Origin: Alphaproteobacteria bacterium
GTDB taxonomy: Bacteria > Pseudomonadota > Alphaproteobacteria > BOG-932 > Roseiterribacteraceae
Direction: 5' to 3'
Assembly: GCA_903970575.1 (NCBI GenBank)
Contig: CAJCJC010000183.1
Coordinates: 1-5,064, forward strand
Length of the DNA stretch: 5,064 bases
In this document: positions 1 to 5,064 of the stretch, piece after piece
How the letters are laid out: every line of letters begins with the position of its first letter
Position numbering within the stretch: the first letter of the stretch is position 1
The notes under the pieces: model-generated
Seen by the model: only the letters and a program-made list of their open reading frames with translations
What the model was told of the DNA's origin: nothing
Databases searched by the model: none
Position numbers and translations under genes: made by a program

Positions 1-377
1 GCGGTCCAGACGTTAAGGCGCAGACAATCCTCGCTCATCGGGCTGTTATCGGCGAGCGACGCCTCCTCCGGCAGAACATTCGAGGGGGTCTGCGGACAGC
101 GGTCCCCCAGCATCGTCGCGTCCCGAACGCCCGTCCAGGGCTCGGGTTTCGTGGGCGGCATGAAGCGGTTGGCGCCGGCCGTCGACGCGCCGTATGGGAT
201 GCCCTTGAAAATGGCGACGCCGCCTGCGCGCAGACCCGAGACCTTGCCGCAGGCGGTGTCGGCGATAGGCGGGATGGCGGCGATCGCGCCCCGCGCGCTC
301 CAGAGCAGCGCGGCTGACGCGGTCGCGCCCGCGAGGATCGTTCTGCGACCGACGGCGCTGTCGGCATCATGCGGCAT
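1..377 (-). CDS. Type B carboxylesterase (para-nitrobenzyl esterase-like), N-terminal part, exported by Tat
   Basis: This is the N-terminal 125 codons of a type B carboxylesterase, an alpha/beta-hydrolase that cleaves carboxylic esters; the rest runs off the left edge. The start is the ATG whose complement is 375-377, with a GGAA ribosome-binding site (384-387) 6 bases upstream. Residues 9-18 (VGRRTILAGA) give a twin-arginine motif followed by a hydrophobic Ala/Leu-rich stretch and a likely cleavage site near residues 33-34 (AIAA), so a Tat-exported periplasmic enzyme is inferred. The mature start carries family hallmarks: G44-K-V-S-G, F57-K-G-I-P-Y-G, R71-F, W81-x-G-V-R-D-A-T, C94-P-Q, and the second carboxylesterase-B signature S115-E-D-C-L-R-L-N-V-W-T125. 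The nucleophile elbow (GESAGG type), the acid and the catalytic His lie outside the window, so activity cannot be judged. An overlapping frame starting at 370 is a shadow. It lies downstream of glmS on the same strand, but 325 bases away, so it is probably a separate unit. Family assignment is firm; substrate is unknown. Confidence 0.93.
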   Translation of the reverse strand, partial: MPHDADSAVGRRTILAGATASAALLWSARGAIAAIPPIADTACGKVSGLRAGGVAIFKGIPYGASTAGANRFMPPTKPEPWTGVRDATMLGDRCPQTPSNVLPEEASLADNSPMSEDCLRLNVWT

Positions 378-600
378 GCTGGGTTCCGTCGCTGATTGGT
401 TTTAGCTATCCAATCACGAACGGTCCTTCACGCGAAAGCGAAAATTGAAGGCGCCGTTTATGGGGAGATTAAGGCTTGCCGATACCTTCCGCGCGCTCGG
501 CGGCTTTCGGCATGGTTGCAGGTCAATCGCGTGAAGGGATTTAACACTTTCCCGATGGCTATCGGCTCACATACCTCATATTCGCTTCCCCAGGTATTAT
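378..600. other. Gene-free region upstream of the esterase
   Basis: Together with 601-702 this makes 325 bases without a convincing gene. The open frames crossing it have no recognisable family and no ribosome-binding site. It should contain the promoter of the minus-strand esterase, but I could not find a convincing -35/-10 pair. It holds an 11-bp perfect inverted repeat (425-435 and 527-537), annotated separately, and a 6-bp inverted repeat, CCTTCA (425-430) with TGAAGG (446-451), that shares its left arm. Base composition is a little more AT-rich than the flanking genes, as expected for intergenic DNA. Confidence 0.6.
425..537. repeat. Widely spaced 11-bp perfect inverted repeat
   Basis: CCTTCACGCGA at 425-435 is the exact reverse complement of TCGCGTGAAGG at 527-537, so the half-sites are about 102 bases apart centre to centre. 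Both lie upstream of the esterase start at 377. The arrangement could be paired binding half-sites for a regulator or a remnant of a repeat; it could also be chance. The match ends abruptly on both sides, and no function is claimed. Confidence 0.45.
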
Positions 601-605
601 TTCAC

Positions 606-702
606 CACGGAGGTCACGAAGAAACGCAGAGGTCGCGAAGTGTAAGAGAGCAGTTCAACTCCGCGTACTCAGCGTCTCCTCCGCGACCTGAACAACTCCG
701 CG
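606..702 (-). repeat. Imperfect inverted-repeat element abutting the glmS stop; possible 3' stem-loop or terminator
   Basis: On the minus (glmS-sense) strand, three segments pair in nested order: 696-702 with 606-612 (7 pairs, one G-U), 679-689 with 630-640 (11 pairs, one G-U), and 675-678 with 646-649 (4 pairs). The element begins directly after the glmS stop codon. It also has internal direct repeats: GAGGTCACGAAG (610-621) and GAGGTCGCGAAG (629-640), 19 bases apart, and CAACTCCGCGT at 656-666 and 693-703, 37 bases apart. After the 11-pair stem the sense RNA reads CUGCGUUUCUUC, only weakly U-rich, so a classical intrinsic terminator is not clear. It resembles the dispersed CACGGAG-type intergenic repeats I recall from many bacterial genomes, but that is from memory and untested. 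It may end or stabilise the glmU-glmS transcript. Confidence 0.6.
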
Positions 703-2526
<1,824 letters not shown>

Positions 2527-2531
2527 ACCGC

Positions 2532-3872
2532 CTAATCCTTCTTCTTCGCCGCGCCGTGTTCCGCGCGAAACGCCGCCGCCCAGCCCGGCTTGGTGACCTG
2601 CCGGCCGCGGGCGACGGACAGCGCGTCGTCCGGGATATCCGCCGTGATCGTGCTGCCGGCGCCGGTGAAGGCGCCCGCGCCCACCGTCACCGGCGCGACC
2701 AGGGTGGTGTCGGACCCGATAAAGGCCCCAGCGCCGATCCGGGTGCGGGATTTGTTGAAGCCATCGTAATTGCAGGTGATCGTGCCCGCGCCGATATTGG
2801 CCCCCGCCCCCACATCGGCGTCGCCAATATAGCTCAAATGATTGGCTTTCGCGCCATCGTCGATCCGTGCGTTCTTTATCTCGACGAAATTGCCGATATG
2901 GGCGCCCTGCCCGATGCTGGCGCCGGGTCTCAGCCGCGCATAAGGGCCGATGACGGCGCCGGATTCCACGATCGCCTGCTCGATATGTGAAAAGGCGCGA
3001 ATATGAACGTCATCGGCGATCGTGACGCCGGGACCGAAAACGACGTTGGGTTCGACCGTGACGTCGCGGCCCAGCACGGTGTCGAAGCTGAACCAGACGG
3101 AGAACGGATCGATCAGCGTCGCGCCGCCCGCCATGGCGGCCTGGCGCAGTCGGGCCTGCATGGCGGCCTCGGCCTGGGCGAGCTCGGCGCGCGAGTTGAC
3201 GCCCAGAGCCTCCTCGGCCGGCGCCTCCGCGACGCGGCAAACCAGGCCCTCGGCCCGCGCGACAGCTACGACATCGGTCAGGTAATACTCGCCCTTGGCG
3301 TTATTATTGCCGATGCGGTCGAGCAGGCCGAAGATTCGGGCGCCGTCGATGAGCATGACGCCGCTGTTGCAAAGGTCGATCCGGCGCTCATCCTCCGTGG
3401 CGTCCAGCGCCTCGACGATACGGTCGAGCGTCCCTTCGGCGCCGAGCACCAAGCGTCCATAGGGGGAATTTCCAGGAACGCGGATACCCAGAACGGTCAC
3501 CGCCTCGCCCCCGCGCGCATGGCGCATCGCAGCCAGGGTGGCCGGTTGGATCAGCGGAGAATCGCCGTAGAGGATCAGAACGTCACCGGTGAAGCCGGCC
3601 AAGGATTCCTGCGCAGACTTGACCGCATCGCCGGTGCCGCGCTGCTCACCCTGAATGGCGACCGGATGCGGCGCGACCGCGCGCGCGACATCGTCCATAC
3701 CCGGCGCGACCACAATCACGATAGGATCGGCGCCGAGCGCCTCGGCCACGGCGATGACGTGCCCAATCATCGAACGGCCCGCCACCTTGTGCAGCACCTT
3801 CGGCGTGGCCGACCGCATGCGCGTACCCTTGCCGGCGGCGAGCACAATGGCGGCAAGCGGACGATCTGTCAT
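2532..3872 (-). CDS. glmU: Bifunctional GlmU: glucosamine-1-phosphate N-acetyltransferase / GlcNAc-1-phosphate uridylyltransferase
   Basis: GlmU acetylates glucosamine-1-phosphate with acetyl-CoA, then joins the product to UTP to give UDP-GlcNAc; it is cytoplasmic and usually trimeric. The protein has 446 residues (E. coli 456). The N-terminal uridylyltransferase domain (about 1-225) has L11-A-A-G-K-G-T-R-M, K25-V-L-H-K, E76-Q-x-G-T, Y102-G-D104 (metal-binding Asp), Y138-G-R, N169-S-G, Y196-Y-L-T-D and N226. The C-terminal left-handed beta-helix of hexapeptide repeats (about 250-430) has R315, K333, H345 (the catalytic base by alignment with E. coli His363), Y348, N368-Y-D-G and K374. It ends in a lysine-rich tail. 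The start chosen is the ATG at 3870-3872, directly before TDRPLAAIVLAAG, with GAGG (3878-3881) 5 bases upstream. The frame stays open to 4091, but those 73 extra residues do not look like GlmU and would overlap the neighbouring gene. One oddity is Asp82 in GTGDA, where many homologues have His. It is the first gene of the operon with glmS. Confidence 0.98.
   Translation of the reverse strand: MTDRPLAAIVLAAGKGTRMRSATPKVLHKVAGRSMIGHVIAVAEALGADPIVIVVAPGMDDVARAVAPHPVAIQGEQRGTGDAVKSAQESLAGFTGDVLILYGDSPLIQPATLAAMRHARGGEAVTVLGIRVPGNSPYGRLVLGAEGTLDRIVEALDATEDERRIDLCNSGVMLIDGARIFGLLDRIGNNNAKGEYYLTDVVAVARAEGLVCRVAEAPAEEALGVNSRAELAQAEAAMQARLRQAAMAGGATLIDPFSVWFSFDTVLGRDVTVEPNVVFGPGVTIADDVHIRAFSHIEQAIVESGAVIGPYARLRPGASIGQGAHIGNFVEIKNARIDDGAKANHLSYIGDADVGAGANIGAGTITCNYDGFNKSRTRIGAGAFIGSDTTLVAPVTVGAGAFTGAGSTITADIPDDALSVARGRQVTKPGWAAAFRAEHGAAKKKD
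2536..2540 (-). promoter_or_regulatory. glmS ribosome-binding site inside the 3' end of glmU
   Basis: On the minus strand AAGGA lies 9 bases before the glmS ATG and overlaps the last two sense codons of glmU (Lys-Asp, just before TAG). A terminating ribosome on glmU would sit on this site, which favours coupled translation and similar amounts of the two enzymes. Confidence 0.7.
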
Positions 3873-3901
3873 AACGGCCTCGAAACGCGGCGAATATGTT
3901 G

Positions 3902-3929
3902 CTCTAACGCGCCGGTCCGGGGGATGCAA
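3902..3929 (-). promoter_or_regulatory. Weak candidate promoter for glmU-glmS
   Basis: On the minus strand TTGCAT (3924-3929) and TTAGAG (3902-3907) are separated by 16 bases, a weak sigma-70-like pair that would put the transcript start about 23 bases before the glmU ATG. The match to consensus is poor, and alphaproteobacterial promoters are hard to call by eye, so this is tentative. The operon promoter should nevertheless be in 3873-4068, because the next gene upstream is divergent. Confidence 0.2.
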
Positions 3930-4009
3930 TGTCGGGCCTGGAAATCGATCTCGCCGAACTTTCCGGATGGTTTGGCGCCGTTTACGTGCAATAAGCAGCC
4001 AGATTGCAT
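3924..4009. repeat. Three TGCAAT-type words in the divergent intergenic region
   Basis: ATGCAAT occurs at 3924-3930, TGCAAT at 3987-3992, and the inverted form ATTGCAT at 4003-4009. The last two form a perfect 6-bp inverted repeat (3987-3992 with 4003-4008) with a 10-base gap, the geometry of a dimeric regulator's operator. The first word overlaps the candidate -35 of glmU. Short words like this can recur by chance; a regulatory role is inference only. Confidence 0.3.
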
Positions 4010-4068
4010 CAAAGGGTAAAGCGGCGGCGACCGCTCGCCTGCTATTCAAAACGTGTTTCACATGGCAT

Positions 4069-4305
4069 ATGGCGCTCATGAGCAACGACATGACCCAGCC
4101 TGACGCGGCGTTTCGCGTCTATTCCCGCGATGACGGGACCTTCGCCGTCGAAGTAACAATCGACGAGATGCAACCGACGCAGGTCAGCGGCTTCGCGACC
4201 GAGGCGGCGGCGACCGCGTGGATCGAGGGCTATAAGCAGCGGAAAAAGGAAATCGCGGAATCGCCGCGCGGCCGGAGATCGCGGCCGATGCGCGGTCCGT
4301 CCTAA
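4069..4305 (+). CDS. Small conserved-looking hypothetical protein
   Basis: I do not recognise a named family. From the ATG at 4069 the product has 78 residues; in-frame ATGs at 4078 and 4090 would give 75 or 71, and none has a strong ribosome-binding site, so the start is uncertain. The clearly protein-like part starts at the third Met (MTQPDAAFRVYSRDDGTFAV). The pattern suggests three short beta strands (FRVYS, FAVEVTI, TQVSGF) followed by one helix (about TEAAATAWIEGYKQRKKEIAE), ending in a basic tail rich in Arg and Pro. The turn with DDG, then FAVEV, then a phrase like GFATEAAATAW, resembles small alphaproteobacterial proteins of unknown function and loosely the DUF2188 layout, but that is inference from memory. 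There is no signal peptide or membrane segment, so it is probably cytoplasmic. It is divergent from glmU and converges on the DUF3108 gene with a 7-base gap. Its role is unknown. Confidence 0.75.
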   Translation: MALMSNDMTQPDAAFRVYSRDDGTFAVEVTIDEMQPTQVSGFATEAAATAWIEGYKQRKKEIAESPRGRRSRPMRGPS

Positions 4306-4312
4306 ACCTGGC

Positions 4313-5064
4313 TCACTCGCCGGGCTGGTCGTGCACGGCCTGAAGATTGAGCACTAGCTGGCCGAACGGGCTGCTGCTTTCGACGCGCACGGGAACTTCG
4401 ACCTGGGCCGCGCCCACACGGGCGATATAGACCTCGATCGGCACCACCTGATCCTCGCCGTTGACCTTGCGGGTGAAGAATTTGCGCTGGTTCTTCTTCC
4501 AGAATCCGGCCACCGGCTCGACCTTCACCGCGCAGCGCAGCGCGTCGCCGCTGTAGAACGAGGCGCCGCTGGACTCGAGCTTGTCATGTCCATCGTCGCT
4601 ATAGACCAGGTCGAACCGTCGTCGGCCATCGAATACCGGAACGCGGCCGTCGCAACTGCCGGTGCGGTCGACCGCGCGCAGGCCGGCCAGCACGCCGCTC
4701 ACGATATCGAGGGTATCGCGGGTTTTATCGGGCGGCACTGGATCGCGGTCATCCTCCTGAGCGTCGGGAATCACCTTGCGGTCCAGAAAGCCGCCGTGAC
4801 CATCATAGTTGAGCGTGACCGAGCGGTCCTTGCCCTGGAAATTGCTGCGCTGAACATGTTCCACGGGCTGTAGCGTATCGCCCGAAACATTCCCCTTCGA
4901 TCCGATATGGATTTCCCAGGGAAATATCTTGCCGATCGCGCCAGCGGTGTCCGCCTTGATCTCCACGTCATAGCGGTCGGGATCGCTCGCGATCGATACG
5001 GTCGCCGACAGCGCCTCCAGCCCGCCGATATAGATTTTGTAATCGAGGCCAACCGCCGGTTTCA
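4313..5064 (-). CDS. DUF3108 domain-containing protein, 5' end cut by the window edge
   Basis: The frame is open from the right edge to a TGA at 4313-4315, giving 249 visible residues. An apparent GTG start at 4966 is internal, because the reading frame continues upstream with family-like sequence (about residues 1-32 of the visible part, including LDYKIYIGGLEALSATVSI). The pattern matches DUF3108 proteins: an opening Tyr-x-Ile-Tyr-x-Gly-Gly strand, alternating beta strands, a central D-T-L-D-I-V-S-G segment, then a Cys followed by R-V-P-V-F-D-G-R-R-R-F-D-L, and a beta-rich C-terminal half with a VGAAQVEVPVRVE strand. Known members are mostly predicted to be exported or periplasmic and have no established function. 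A signal peptide would lie upstream of the window, so export cannot be checked here. The gene converges with the small plus-strand gene across 7 bases, and no clear terminator separates them. Family call is fairly confident; function is not known. Confidence 0.88.
   Translation of the reverse strand, partial: KPAVGLDYKIYIGGLEALSATVSIASDPDRYDVEIKADTAGAIGKIFPWEIHIGSKGNVSGDTLQPVEHVQRSNFQGKDRSVTLNYDGHGGFLDRKVIPDAQEDDRDPVPPDKTRDTLDIVSGVLAGLRAVDRTGSCDGRVPVFDGRRRFDLVYSDDGHDKLESSGASFYSGDALRCAVKVEPVAGFWKKNQRKFFTRKVNGEDQVVPIEVYIARVGAAQVEVPVRVESSSPFGQLVLNLQAVHDQPGE

Noticed and set aside
35..370. A 111-residue Arg/Pro/Ser-rich minus-strand frame at the left edge
   Set aside because: It is an off-frame reading of the carboxylesterase gene, whose frame starting at 377 gives clear family motifs.
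2527..2531. A glmS ribozyme upstream of glmS
   Set aside because: Only 5 bases separate glmU and glmS, and the ribozyme is known mainly from Firmicutes and relatives; there is no space for it.
3003..4019. A 338-residue plus-strand open frame opposite glmU
   Set aside because: It is antisense to the well-supported glmU gene, has no recognisable motifs, and has the low-complexity Arg/Asp/Gly composition of a shadow frame.
3873..4091. In-frame 73-residue N-terminal extension of GlmU
   Set aside because: GlmU proteins start just before the LAAGKGTRM motif. The extension is not family-like, would overlap the divergent small gene and fill the promoter region, and a ribosome-binding site exists at the shorter start.
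4265..4294. GC-rich hairpin near the end of the small gene as a terminator
   Set aside because: The CGGCCG stem with a 7-base loop is inside the coding sequence, is easily produced by Arg/Pro-rich codons, and is not followed by a U-run.

Overview
The window reads as ordinary chromosomal DNA from a GC-rich alphaproteobacterium, with a sphingomonad-like lineage as my best guess. That guess rests on the high-GC codon bias, the proteins' general appearance and the compact glmU-glmS layout; no rRNA or other marker is present to prove it. No mobile element, CRISPR array, tRNA or rRNA is visible, and I see no multi-gene novel system.

Layout, left to right: (1) The left edge carries the first 125 codons of a minus-strand type B carboxylesterase with a Tat-like signal peptide; its catalytic part lies outside the window. 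(2) A gene-free stretch of 325 bases (378-702) follows. Its glmS-proximal end (about 606-702) is an imperfect inverted repeat with internal direct repeats, and a separate 11-bp perfect inverted repeat sits further left. (3) glmS (703-2526) and glmU (2532-3872) lie on the minus strand, in the order glmU then glmS, only 5 bases apart, and are almost certainly one operon. (4) A divergent intergenic region (3873-4068) separates glmU from (5) a small plus-strand gene of about 75 residues with no assigned function. (6) That gene converges, across 7 bases, on a minus-strand DUF3108-family gene whose 5' end is cut by the right edge.

The functional core is UDP-N-acetylglucosamine synthesis. GlmS makes glucosamine-6-phosphate from fructose-6-phosphate and glutamine. 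A phosphoglucosamine mutase (GlmM, not in this window) isomerises it. GlmU then acetylates glucosamine-1-phosphate and couples the product to UTP. UDP-GlcNAc feeds peptidoglycan and lipid A, so both enzymes are expected to be essential housekeeping proteins. The esterase, the small protein and the DUF3108 protein have no evident link to this pathway beyond proximity.

The points most worth a second look are the repeat element at the glmS 3' end, whose two mispaired positions are both G-U wobbles when read as glmS-sense RNA, the conserved-looking small protein, and the repeated TGCAAT words in the glmU upstream region.
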